Of a DNA stretch of 64,000 nt, positions 45,301 through 58,800 are shown one piece after another (position 1 is the first letter of the stretch; every line of letters starts with the position of its first letter). Under the pieces are notes generated by a model. That model did no database searches, was not told the origin of the DNA, and saw nothing but the letters and a program-made list of their open reading frames with translations. A program made the translations under genes and the position numbers. This DNA is from Typhlomys cinereus (lineage: Eukaryota > Chordata > Mammalia > Rodentia > Platacanthomyidae), in NCBI GenBank assembly GCA_023101885.1, contig JALPQD010000358.1:620001-684000 (forward strand), in the 5' to 3' direction.

Positions 45301-48300
45301 CAAAATGATTATTTCATTTCATCTGTGCTTCTGCTCCAAGGACTCAAAATCTGTGTCTCTGTATGTGCGTATAAAAACATTTGTAGATCACATGTCTTTA
45401 TTTCAATTTTCTATTCCACATTTGAAAGTTCTTTATATTTAGGGCTATTTACTCTTTGTTGTAAGTTAGAAATATTTTCTTCCAGTCTTTTAACTTTTTC
45501 TTTTTTTAAAATTTAATTAATTAATTATTTTTCCCACTCAAACTTAATAGGTACCTTGGTCCCCTCTCTCCCTCCACCCCTACCCGGTCCCCCTTGCTCC
45601 CTTCCCCCCTTTCTCCTTCCTTTCACCTCCCTCCCTTTCTCCCAGTGTCCCTCTTTCCTCTGTCCTCCCCCCCCCCCAATTCCTGGAGCATCCTTTAGTG
45701 TGACTGTCAAACTTCCCTCTGCGTTCTCCACTCTAATGAGGTGTACAGACTCAGTAGCATTGCCTAGAGCCTTTTTTTGTGCTCCCCTTTAGTATGGGGA
45801 CACTATTGTGACTGTTAATCCCTTGCCTCTAAGGATCCTAGTGCCTGTGATCCATGCTAGACTTTGATATGTCAGTCATTGCCCAGGTTATGCGAGGTCC
45901 GTTTATGGCTACTGCAGCCCTAACTTGTGTGACGTATCTTGCGTATTGTTGCTTCTCCCCATCTTTAGGCTCTTATAATCTTACTGCCCCCTCTTCTGTA
46001 AATTTCCCTGAGCTTTAGGATGGGGAAAGATTTGGCTGGTCTGGTTTCAGGTGATTAATGTAGGGTTCCTGATGTTCTGAATTATGGTTTGTTGTTATTT
46101 TCAGTTTTGCTGTTCTTGCACCGCCCTTAGCTCCATCCTGATGGAAATTGAATGTCACCTCCTAGCCAGAGATAAAAGGCTGTTAAAGTGGAGCCTTATT
46201 ATAAGAGTAGATTCAAAGGTGGATGGAATAAGAGTAGGATGGTTACTATCTATCTGCCAGATTCTATGCTCTCTCTGACTGGTGAGATCAAACCCCTCAG
46301 TTGCAAGTGACCAGGAAGGAAAGGGAGTGAGGTTAACCAGATGTCTCACTACTTATTTCACTACTTACTTGCAGTACTTGATGATAACCTATTTTCTCTG
46401 CTGTAGCATGATCCCCTCGTTCCTTATTTCTGGGGGGCCTCCTTCCCCTACCCTCCTATTTATAATCTTTGCAATTACTGTAGGGATTACAGAGATTTAT
46501 CTTTGAATATGTCACTAAGTGGGTTTGGTACTAGGATCCACCTATTAGGGAGTACATATGGTACTTAATTTTCTGTGTCTGGGATACTTCACTCAATATA
46601 ATTTTTTCTAATTCCATCCATTTCCTGGCAAATTTCATTAATTCATCTTTGAGTAGTATTCCATTGTCTAAATGTACCACATTTTCCTTATCCACTTGTC
46701 AGCTGTTGGGCATTTGGGTTGATTCCATGACTTTGCTATTGTGAATAGAGCTGCTATGAACATGGTCGTGCTTGTGCCATTGAGGTGAATTTTTGTTTTA
46801 TGGGGGATTATTCCCAGAAGTGGAATAGCAGGATCATATGGCATTTCAGTCTTTAACATCTTTAAAAATCGTCAGACTGATTGCCAGAGTGGTTGTATAA
46901 GCCTGCATTCCCACCAGCAATGTAAGAGAGTTCCCTTCTCTCCAAATCCTCTCCAGCATTTGGTGTTGTATTGTGGATTTTTGTCATCCTGATCGGGGCG
47001 AGATGATATCTCAGGGAGGTTTTGATTTGCATTTCCCTGATGGCTAAGGATGTGGAACATTTTGTAAGATATTTGTTAGACATTTCAATTTTGTCCCTTG
47101 TAAAGTTTCTTATGAGTTCCCAGGCCCATTTTTTAATTGGCTATTTATTTCCTTGGTGTTTAGTTTTCTAAGTTCTTTGCGCACTCTGGATAATAGAGCT
47201 CTATCAGATATGTGGTTGGTGAAGATTTTCTCCCATTCTGTGGGTTGCGTTTTTGCTGGGTTTGCAGTCTCTTTATCTGAACAGAAGTTCTTTAATTTCA
47301 TAAGATCCCATTTGTTGAGTGTTGGGTCTAGTGACTGTGCTATTGGATTTCTGTTTAGGAACTGTTGGCTTAGTCCAATCAGCTCTAGGGAGTTCCCTAC
47401 CCTTTCAACTAGGGTTTTTATAGTCTCTGGCCTAATATTGAGGTCCTTGATCCACTTGAAATTAATTTTTGTACATGGTGACAGTACGGGTTCAGTTTTA
47501 ATTTTCTGCATGTGGGCATCCAGTTTTGCCAGCACCATTTGTTGAAGATGCTGTTCTTTTTCCACTGGATTTTTTGGGCTGTTTTTTCAAAGATCAAATG
47601 GCTGTAATTGTGTAGGTTTCTATCTGGGTCTTCAATCCTTATCCATTGATCAATGTTTCTATTTTGGAGCCAGTACCAGGCTGTTTTTATTACTATGGAT
47701 TTGTAGTATAGACTGAGGTTTGGTATGGTGATACCTCCAGGAGTGTTTTTGTTACTCAGGATTGTTTTTGCTATCCTAGGTCTTTTGTGCTTCCATATGC
47801 ATTTTGAGATTGTTTGGTCAATTTCTTTAAAGAATTGCTTTGGGATTTTGATTGGTATAGCATTGAATCTGTATATTGCCTTTGGTAGGATGGTCATTTT
47901 TATGATATTGATTTTGCCAATCTAGGAGTGTGGGAGGTCTTTCCACCTTCTGGTGTCTTCTGTAATTTATTTCTTTAGAGTTTTAAAGTTTTCAACTTCC
48001 TTGATTAGGTTTATACCAGGTATTTCATTTTTTTAGGGGCTACAGTAAATGAGATTGTTTCTCTTAGGTCTTTTTCACTTTTTTCATCTTGGGTGTATAG
48101 GAAGGCCACTGATTTTTGTGCGTTTATTTTGTATCCTGCCACCCTGCTGCACTTCTGTATTAGTTCCAGGAGTTTCCTGGTTGAATTTTTGGGATCACTC
48201 AGGTATACGATCATGTCATCTGTAAATAGAAATAACTTGACTTCTTCCTTTCCGATTTGAATCCCTTTTATCTCCTTTTCTTGTCTTATGGCTCCAGCTA

Positions 48301-51300
48301 AAACTTCAAGTACAATATTGAATAGAAGTGGTGAGAGTGGACAGCTTTGTCTAGCTCCTGATCAAATCATTGAATGCTTCAACTTTTTCCCCATTGAGTA
48401 TAATCCTTGCTCTTGGCTTGTTGTATACAGCTTTTATTATGTTGATAAAGGTTCTTTCCATTCTAACTGTCTTTAGGTTTTGATCATAAAAGGATGTTAG
48501 ATCTTGTCAAAAGCTTTTTCTGCATCTATGGAGAGAGAGTATCATGTGATCTTGAACTTTGGACTGGTTTATATGGTGAATTACATTTATTGATTTGCGT
48601 ATGTTGAACCAACCTTGTGTGCCTGGGATAAACTCTACTTGATCCCCGTGAATGATCTTTGTGATATGTTTTTGAATCCAATTTGCTAAGATTTTATTGA
48701 GAATCTTTGCATCTGTGTTCATCAAAGAGATTGGCCTATAGTTTTCTTTAAATTTTTTTATTATTATTATTATTTATTCAACTGTGTGCACATGCGTGTG
48801 TATGTGCATGCGCGCGTGTCTGTGTGTGTGTGTCTGTGTATGTGTAGAACCACGGACGAATTTGCGAACCACCATGGGCGCCTCCACCTCCTTCACAGGC
48901 TCCGCCCTACCAGGACCAGAAGCGCAGGCCGCCCTCGCTTTCCGCCTGGCGTCTATACGTGGGATCTGGAATCCGAACTCAGGACCTTCCGCCTGCAAGG
49001 CGGAGGCTTAACCCCTGAGCCACCTCTCCAGCCCCTATAGTTTTCTTTTTTAAGTGTATCTTTATTAGGTTTTGGGATTAAGATGATATTAGCTTCATAG
49101 AAAGAACTTGGTAGTATTATTTCCTTCGCAATTTGATGGGACAGTTTAAGGAGTATTGGTGTTATTTGATCCTTAAATGTCTGGTAGAATTCTGTGCTAA
49201 ATCCATCTGGTCCAGGACATTTTTTGGTGTGAAGATTCGAGATGATTTTTAGGTTTTGTTGGTATTATACTTCCCTCTGTCCTCCTGGATATGCTTGTTC
49301 TTTTCCTCAAGCTTGAGTATCTTTTCTAGCATTTTTTGAAGGCCTGGTTTGGTAGATGTGAGCCTTCATGTTGTCTTTGTGCTGGAAAACTTTTCTTTCC
49401 CCCTCAATCATGACCGATAGTTTGGCTGGGTATGTCAGCCTGGGTTGACATTTTTGGTCATTCAATACTTGAAGCACATCTCTCCAAGCTCTTCTGCTTT
49501 TACTGTTTCCATTGAAAAATCATTTGTTATTTTAATAGGTTTACCTTTAAAAGTGATTTTTTTTTCCCCTCGAAGCTCTCAGCACATTTTCATTGTCTTG
49601 GATGTGGAGTGTTTTTTTACTATTATTTACCATGGTGAGTTTCTATTTTGGCCATATCTGTTTGGGGTAAGGAATGACGCTTGTATTCAGATGGGCCTCT
49701 CTTTCTTTAGATGAGGAAAGTTCTTCTTTATGATAATTTGAAAAATTTCCTCAGGTGTGGTATTTTGGGATTCTTGTGCTGGTTTTCCGTGAATGCACAT
49801 GTTAAGTGTCTTCAAGGTGTCCCATAACTTTTTTTTTTATTTTTATTATTATTATTTATTCAACTGTGTGTATGTGCGCACGCGTGTCTGTGTGTGTGTG
49901 TATGTGTGTGTAGAACCACGGACGAATTCGCGAACCACCATGGACGCCTCCACCTCCTTCTGCCCCGGGATTCACAGGCTCCGCCCTACCAGGACCAGAA
50001 GCGCAGGCCGCCCCCGCTTCTGTCTGGCGTCTGTACGTGGGATCTGGGATCCGAACTCGGGACCTTCCGCCTGCAAGGCGGAGGCTTAACCCCTGAGCCA
50101 CCTCTCCAGCCCATAACTTTTGAATATTCCTCTCAAGTATCTTTTTGGCTTTAACAACCTCTTCCATTGAGCTGGTTAGTTCTTCCATTTTGTCTTCAAA
50201 TCTGAAATTCTGTTTTTTGCTTCGTTAGTTCTGCTGATAAGACTCTGTTGAGTTCTGGGTTGAAGATAACTTGTCTTTTAGTTCAATTTTAAACTCTGCT
50301 TGAGACAGTTTTAACTGCTCTATGCCTATTTTTCTTTCTTGAACTGTTTTTCTTATCTCCTCTAAGTGCCTGTTGTGTTCTTGTTCAAATTAGATGATGC
50401 GGTTATTTAACTCCTCCCAGATTTTCCCTTTCATAGTATTGATCATGGTAATGATCATGCTTTGAAAATCATTATCTTGGGTATGGCTTTCTTGGCTATT
50501 TTCTGTGAGTTTCAGTGGGAGATTTGTTTTCTTGGTTTTTGTTTCTCATGGATTTGCGCTGTGACCTGGGCATTGTTGTTTTATCTCTTAAGACCTTCTT
50601 TCAGTTTCTGTGTTTTTGACTGAACTGAATTAATTGGTATTACTACTCTCGAGAAGTTATTATTAGTGTTTGCCTTGGAGTTGGGTATGCTTGTCTGATA
50701 TTGTTATTTACTAGATGAGGCTATTAGATTGTTAGTATATCAATTAAGTCAGGTTTAGTAGACAGGGAGTGAATATTAGTATGGTAGTGCACTTTTACAA
50801 TTTAGTACCTCAGTGATATGTGAGGGTGAGTGGTATAGTCCCTGAAGTTGTATACGTTTTGGGGTGGCTATATGGAAAAGTTAAACTACAGTGACTAATA
50901 ATTGAAAGGAACAGGATGGTAAAAAGGGGTTTACTTATCTTTGAACTGGAAGTGAAGAATCTCTCCCATGTGATAGGATGATTTTAGAGGACTTCAGATG
51001 TATGATGTTTGTCCCCTAGAGCTTTGCTTGGGTTTTCTTTGGACTCTGTTGAATTCTGAGGAGCAGGGGGCCTCCCAGGACTGCGTGTGTCCTGGGTGGA
51101 AAGGGCAGAGCTTCTAGTTGTCACAGGTCACCTGGGACCTGGGCATAGCCTAGGGTCCTTCCCTAGAGCAGTGCAGACTGGGTGCTGCTCTGACTCGCTG
51201 GTAGGAGGAGCTGGGAGGACCAGGTGACCTGGGCCTGGGGTGTGGCCTAGATGGTTTACATGAGGAGTGTGTGTCCTCCCTGGACGGTGGAAAGGCTAAC

Positions 51301-52676
51301 TTTTTCTTGCCTACCTTAATAATACTTTTTTAAAAAGATGGAGACTGATTGAAGTAGACACCTCAGGTCAACCTTTCATCCTTACACACACGTGCGCGTG
51401 CACACACACGCGTGCATGCACATAGGTACTATACACGTGGAATATTTTTATATTGTGAAGCGTTTTAGTCTCATGTAGATTTTTTTGAGGGGGGAGGAAT
51501 AACAGCTGCCGGTAATTTGATCACTCAGGTGGCAAAGATGAACTTTCTAGAGTAAGCTGGCCAGCTGACCAATTGAGCGATCCTGTCATAATAGTAATAA
51601 TAGTGGAGGGACTGGGAAGGTGGATGGGAAAATGGATCCCGTGTAACAAATGCTGAGCTGAAACATGTGGTCCTAGAACGCAGAACCTGGGAAACTGCAG
51701 AGCAAAGCAACAAGGAGGCAGCACAATCCAGGATGATTCCCGATGTCACTTTTGAATGGAAAAGCCACAACACTCACCACAAAGGGATAAGGAGTAGTTT
51801 ATTCTGGAGCCAAGTATGAGTGACCATGGCCCGGGAACACAGATTCAGGTTGCTTCAAGCTTCATGTTCTACTATGGCAATAGTTTTTTGAGGTTTTATG
51901 ATCACAGAATCAAAGATAATCAAATCAAAATATTTTCCGAATATGTTGGTAGAAACATCAGGAGGTGGGTTGCAGCGTAGTGGGGAGAGCTCCATTACAG
52001 GCTATAGATGCTATCTAATGACATTCTTAGCCTTTTGGTTGTTGGAAACCAGGTGATGCGGTTAGCCTGCATTGTTGCTGATAAATTTGTGACCAATAAC
52101 TTAAGGGGACAAAGAGTTTAATTTTGGGTTGGTTATAGTTCTTTGTCCAGCTTGGCAGGAGAACCTACACTAATACCAAGGGCCAAGGGACCTGTCCACA
52201 TCAAATCCACAGGACTGCTTAAAGGGAAAACCTCATTTGCCAGACCAGCATGTCTGGCCAAATATATAGAAGGATGCCAACTTTTCCAACCAGCTGTCTC
52301 CATCTTATTCACCTCCCCAGGGGTTACCTCCACTCACCATAGGCTGGGTCTCCCCATCAGCTACGTAATTCCTGCAGGCTTGCTAGGGGCTTAACTCAAC
52401 TGCTAATTCTTTATAAATGTGCCCAGAGCTTCAGGCCTTCAACTGTCAAGTTGACAGCTATATCTAACTATGACTTCCCACCTCTGTGAACTTGATGCAA
52501 CATCACATCACTTTAAACTGTGTCCTTGCAGTCCTTGTCCCCACAGGTATTACATTTATATGTTTTAAAATACATCTAATTTTATTAATTCCAAAAGTCT
52601 GAGATTAAAAGCTTTCATCATTCAATTTTAAAGCATTGTCATTAAAAGTTCAGTTCCAACATTTTATTTTTAAACT

Positions 52677-52724
<48 letters not shown>

Positions 52725-55571
52725 CAGAGGGCACTATGTGCTTGTGGAGGCCCAAGATGACTTTGGAAATCACCCTGGATTGTGCTATCTTTTCTTTGCT
52801 TTGCTCTGGAGTTTCTCAGGCTCTGTCTTCCAGGGCTGGGATTTCAGGCTGTTGCCTTTCTGCCTGGTATTTTTATGTGAGATCTGAGATCCAAACTCAG
52901 GCCCTTCTGCTTCCGAGGCAGAGGCTTAATTCCTGAGCCATCTCTCCAGACCTAGTTTCAATATTTTAAAAATTCAAAATCTCTTAACCGGAAGACCAGG
53001 GGGCTGCTTGTACATTCCAAAGAATGTGCCTCATAGTCACCAGGATGTTAGGTCACGTATAGAGGAAGGCAATAAATGGCAATTAAGGGGGCTAAAGATG
53101 GTTCCAAAATAATCTGGTTCTGGACTTGCAGGGTCCAGATTTCTCCACTTTATTGAGGCTGTAAATCAAGTCTATCATCCTTGCAGGTAGGGCAGCTTCT
53201 TTCTATCAACTTATGTTGACATCCGTGGGCCTCCACAGGCACACATACTTAAGTGTGGCCTTTCTGCACACATCCACACACATGAAAAAAAAAACAAAAA
53301 ACGTGGAGAGCAGTTGAAGATGTCCAGCATCAATCAACCTTTGGCCCTGTTGGTGGTAAACTCTGTGCCTCAGCCTCATGAGTGCTTGAATAATAGACAT
53401 GCACCACCAAGCTGGTGTGTCTAGTTTTTGAGTGAGGGCAGAAAGTCTCCTCATCCAGGTTCCAGAGGAATTTACTCATATTTTCCTCTGGATTTATATG
53501 CTTTAAATTTTTATATTCAAATTTTTGGGCCATTTGAAATTTCTTCTAATGTAAGGTCTGAATTTTATTATTTTCTGCGTGTATGTTCAATGGACCAAGC
53601 AGTATTTATTAAGAAAATGCATATGAGCTGAGGAGATGGCTTGGTAGTTCAAAGCACTTGGTGCACATGCCTAATAACCTGTGTTCAGGTCCCCAGCACC
53701 CACTTAACAGCCAAACTCAGTAGAACAAGCACCGTTAATCTCTATGCCCTTGTGGGAAGTGGGAGGTGTAGACAGGAGAATCTAGCAGCTTCAAGAGAAT
53801 GAGTGCACCTGTACACACGTACACGCATGCACGCACACGAATGCACACATGCATGCACACATGCACACGCACGCACACTCTCATCCACACAAACACACGT
53901 ACACACCTGAGCACACACACAGTGCATCTTTGCCTCAACGTTTTTAGATGCCACTGGCATCATGTAAAATTCTATGTATACTTTGGTCTGATGAGAGACT
54001 TCCTTTTCTGCTGCATTGTTAGTGAACCAGCAGTATCCTGTTTATTCATTGTGCGTCTTCATGTCTGCAGGGTTGGGGCTCTGCACCTTACCTTTCCTAG
54101 CTGTCATACCTTGGGATGTCTCAGAGATGAGAAATCCCATGCATGATCAGAAGTCTGGCGGTTACTTAGGGGGCACTGTCCTTTTATGTTTTTGCTGGCT
54201 AATTTCATTTTCAAAATTAAGGAAAGGCACATTAGCTTTGAGGATGGCTAAACCAGTACAAGTTGCTGATGTATGCAAACCATTGGATCCAGATTTTCCA
54301 TGTAAGAATGGCCTTTCAGAAGATCCCTTTCTGTACCTCATGTACAGTGGCTGTTGATGTTTTTCCTGGCTTCTCAGTAGGTTCCTCTCTGTATCCCATA
54401 TCTAGTGGCTGTTGATGCTTTTTGGATTGACTGTGCTTTAAATGTCGGTGTGGCATAATGCCAGCCTGTTCTGTTTGTTCTGTTCAGGTCGGGCTGTTTG
54501 TAACTAGAGTCCCCTGGAATTCTGCCTGAACAGTCATGCACTTGGGTGACAGCAGATTGTTTTCAGACATGCATGTGCTGCCATCAGCTGCCAGTAAAAT
54601 GGTTTAGATTACCAACCACAGGCAAATTATGTTTCTATGATGATTTTTAGCAATGCAGTACTTGAAGACAATGTGTGTTTTTTTTTTTTTTATAGAATCA
54701 TTGTCATTACCGGGGCTACGTGGAAGGAGTTTATAATTCATCTGTTGCTGTGAGTGATTGTTTTGGACTCAGGTAAGGAATTTTCTGTTTCTGCTTTCTT
54801 TTTCTAACTTGTTTTTATTTCTTACCTCTTTTCCTATCTGTTTCCAAACCAAATCATTTTATCATTTTTGTGTCTTATTGAAAACTTTACTTTGCTATTA
54901 CTGAGAAAGGTCTTGGCCCCTAAGCACATTGTACTTAGGAAAATCTAATAATTGGTGAGTTGTGATATCTGATGGGGCAATTTTTTTTGAGACCACAAAA
55001 TAATATTTGCTCTTTGAAACAAAATGCATTTTAAATTTCTGCAGCCTTTTATTTATAAAACTTTCTGCATTATTTCATTCAAACTCATAATGACTGAAAA
55101 AGGTCTTATTATCATTTGGTTGAGCAAGTATAGATGAGGTTCAGAAAAATCATTTCAAATATTATTTGAAGTTATAATAATGTTAAAATCATACATATTA
55201 GAGGCCTGACAATATTTCATTTTAGTTGGGTATATGATAGATTAAACTAATAGGTACTACTTAGAATTTTTCAGCCAACTAAACTATCTCTTCATTTAAG
55301 AAATAATAATGGTTATCGCGTGCCAGAAATGTTTTAAGTATTTTGCGTATATTAAATAATTTGGTGAGAACATTCCTGTGCAGAGTGCACGCTGAGCAAA
55401 GAGGACAGATGACCTCTCGATGGAAGCCTCAGGACGAGTTGAAAACAGACTGCTGCTCTGTCACGCTTCCAGCGTCAACAGTGTGTGCCGCAAGACTGGG
55501 TCACTTTCAGGCAGGGGGGTTCATACGTGACAGATTTGAAGCTTGCAGTTATGTTTACTGGACTCTAAGAC

Positions 55572-55627
<56 letters not shown>

Positions 55628-55759
55628 GTTTATCTATCTCCATCATCTATCTCTATCAATCTATCCATCATCCATCTACTATCTATCTATCTGTTATCTA
55701 TCTTTATCTATCTATTCTCTATATCTATTAATCTATCTCTAATCTATCTACCTATCTAC

Positions 55760-55814
<55 letters not shown>

Positions 55815-58800
55815 CCTACCTACCTATCTGTCTATTTATTTATTTTTGCCCTTGTCTATGTGCTGTACTTTTTTATATATATTAGGAAGTGGGACTAGAA
55901 CTCATGTTTTCTGATTCCTTTTTTTTTTGTGTGTATTTTTTTCCCCTTAAAAATGGTGTGTAATGCAACGTTCAGAGGATTGATCCATTTGGAGAATGCC
56001 AGCTTTGGGATTGAGCCTCTACATAACAGCTCTCGTTTTGAGCACATATTTTATTCAATGGATGATGTCCACAGAGAGCCTTTGAAATGCGGTGTTTCTG
56101 ACAAGTACATAGAGAAGGAAACTGTGAAGGATGAAGAGGAGGAGCATCCCAGCGTCACACAGCTCCTGCGTGTGAGGATAAAAGGGCTCTTCAGGGCTTG
56201 CACTTTTTAAAAATCACTTATTTATACACTTAAATGGTGGTTGTCATTTTTTTTTTCAAATATATGCCAGACATATAGGAACTAAGGTGTAACAAGATAA
56301 GTAGCATATAGTTCCTGGCACCAAGTCAAGACATCTAATGTCTGTGGATTTCAGAAATTAATTATCTCATATGCCTTTTAAGGTTGCTCAGACCTCTGTG
56401 TTCAGGTAGAAATGGTTCTGTAACTGGCTTACTCTCAACTGCACACTTACTCCTTTTCTACAAATGACAAGGTACCACCATGAATGGAAGGACATTTCTG
56501 ATTTCTGAAATTGGGTCTTGCTTCATTGCCTAGGCTATTCTTGAACTCCTAGATTCAAGGAATCCTTTTTCATCTCCTGAGTGGCTGGGACTAAAGATGC
56601 ACATGAAATTGTTGACTTCAATGTGTTTTTAGTGAACCAACACTTTGCATTGCTTCTGCCTTCTATTCTTAGGACTACTGGAAACTATTAAATGTTTCCT
56701 TATTTCTATAAAAGTGGCAAAACAAGAGTCATTAAAATATGTATGTGTTTCAATTTTAATTATATTGTTTTGAAAACAGACAATCCATTTAACTAGAAAT
56801 AGAATAGAACTTAAATACAGATAACAGGTAACAATATAAACATTTATGATGTCTTCATCAGATACGAATTGACATGAGTAGATATTAGAGTGTGATCATC
56901 ACGCATGCCAACCATGTAGAGTCTGATTTTGTGTTTCTGTTTTTTGACAGAGAAAAAGAGCTGTCCTCCCACAGACCCGGTATGTGGAGCTGTTCATCGT
57001 TGTGGACAAGGAAAAGGTAGGAATTGTGACTTTTTCACGAAAGGATATACGTGAGCTACTGGTGAAGGAAATATAAAACGTGATAAATATTTGTATTGGG
57101 TTTTCTTTGTGATAAATTAAGGCTGATATGGCATTTCTCCATCTTCTTTTTTTTTGTCTTTTGATTTTTTGAGGCAGAGTCTCGCTGTATGACCCCAGAA
57201 TGGTTATCAACTGATGGGCTCTCCTTCCTCAGTCTGCTGAGTGCTGACATTGCGGAGAGGACTGCTGTACCTGTTCCACTCCATTCTATAACCCTAATGT
57301 TCTTTATTGTGATTCTCTTGAGCTGATTCTCCCAAGTGAAACTGTGCGACCCACTACCCTGTCCCATGGGGTTTTGTGAACTCTTCAGGTGAATGGTGCT
57401 GTCGCCAAACTAAGGCAGCCAAATGTCACCTCATTGCCTCTGAGACTGACTCGCTTTGCAGAATTTCAGCTGACCTACACTTCAGCTACAGAAACGGAGC
57501 ACTCTGGGTCCTGGCATGTGTTAGATGTAATAATGCTGTTTTCAGGGCAAGGTATTCTTTGTATTAAAAGTTATTTATAAAAACGTTTGATTGGCAGTTC
57601 TTTTCTAGTAAGCTGCAGAGAACTTTTTTTACTATTTTTTTTAAATACAGAAAATATTTTGAGAACATTTTTCTGGTTTTTAAAAAGTCACATTTATTCG
57701 TTCGTTCGTTTATTTATTTATTTATTTATTTAGGCTAGTACAAAGTCCTAATTGGTAGGAGACAGGAACTTAGATTTGTCAGTTATCTCCTGTGGTGAGA
57801 GGAAAACTGGAGGGGGATATAAACGAGTGTAATTCAGCTCCAAGACTGGCTGAACGATTTCCATGGAATGTTTTGGATGAGTGACCAAAGCAGTGCTTGT
57901 ATGTGGTTTTCTCTGTTCTTCCAGATGGATTTGCTGTGTTCAGGTAGAAAGAATTTTTTGTCCATTTGGCTCTGCCACTTGTTACAGGTTGCTTCCTGTT
58001 AGCAAGGCCTTACCATGGAGCAAAGTTGGCAGATGAAAATGGTGTTAAAATAGTCAATTGGATTTCTCCAGGTCTCAAAAAACTAAGACACATTAAGTAT
58101 TTGGTTTAATATGGTCAGCTTTTTAATATATCTTTGTTTCTAGTCACATTACATTTTTGACAACGATCATCATGATTTATTGATGATGTCATTAGCTTAA
58201 GAGGTGAAAAGATTAGAAAATCCATGAAATTGTTTTTAATCCCATTATTTAACCATTTGGTTGTTTAAGATTATGCCATTGTGGAAGCTTGAAAATAATT
58301 TGCATTAAGATCAATAAAAATAACATTAAGAAGAAAATTCATGTTGCAGTTGCGCTCGCTGAAGAGTACAAGAAGGACATTGGTATTCTTTTTTTTTAAA
58401 TTTTTTTTATTATTATTATTATTTATTCAACTGTGTGCATATGGGTGTGTATGTGCGCGTGCGCGGCTGTTTGTGTGTGTGTCTGTGTATGTGTAAAACC
58501 ACGGACGAATTCGCGAACCACCATGGACGCCTCCATCTCCTTCTGCCCCGGGATTCACAGGCTCCGCCCTACCAGGACCAGAAGCGCAGGCCGCCCCGGC
58601 TTTACGCCTGGCGTCTGTACGTGGGATCTGGGATCCGAACTCAGGACCTTCCGCCTGCAAGGCGGAGGCTTAACCCCTGAGCTACCTCTCCAGCCCGACA
58701 TTGGTATTCTTTCATGGTCACATGCCTTTTTTTGTTGCTATTTCTCATGAAAATGCATCAGTCAGGTTTGTTCATTGAAATGTTGGTAAGTGTGTGAATG

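Larger units (their letters stand above)
45503..51296 (-). mobile_element. Degenerate L1, both ends present, endonuclease region missing
   Basis: A 12-bp duplication TAACTTTTTCTT (45491-45502 and 51297-51308) bounds the element. On the minus strand the order is a GC-rich 5'UTR-like segment (about 51296-50600), a decayed ORF1 (about 50560-49270), ORF2 from inside the reverse transcriptase to its end (about 49265-46531), and a 3'UTR (46530-45503). ORF1 is recognised by the near-terminal [14 protein letters not shown] segment, and ORF2 by [23 protein letters not shown], the C-terminal [11 protein letters not shown] and [19 protein letters not shown]. The frame is broken many times. Two SINEs are nested in it. 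Confidence 0.85.
40886..54695 (+). other. ADAM9: ADAM9 intron 4 (13.8 kb), repeat-rich
   Basis: The largest intron in the window. It holds LTR-like copies 2 and 3, an antisense B2/B3-type SINE (about 44960-45062), the L1 (45503-51296) with nested SINEs, a partial SINE at about 51650-51780, and a two-copy dispersed repeat (44505-44815 and 52160-52475). It also holds an old SINE (52676-52953), an antisense B1 fragment (about 53350-53420) and a B2-type SINE with CA tail (53625-53925). 43370-44500 and 53930-54660 show no feature I recognise. Confidence 0.7.

Noticed and set aside
46084..48476. Plus-strand open frames over the L1
   Set aside because: They are antisense to the decayed L1 ORF2, whose protein similarity is on the minus strand.
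55343..55885. Open frame of 180 codons rich in Tyr-Leu-Ser-Ile
   Set aside because: It is the translation of the TATC microsatellite inside ADAM9 intron 5.
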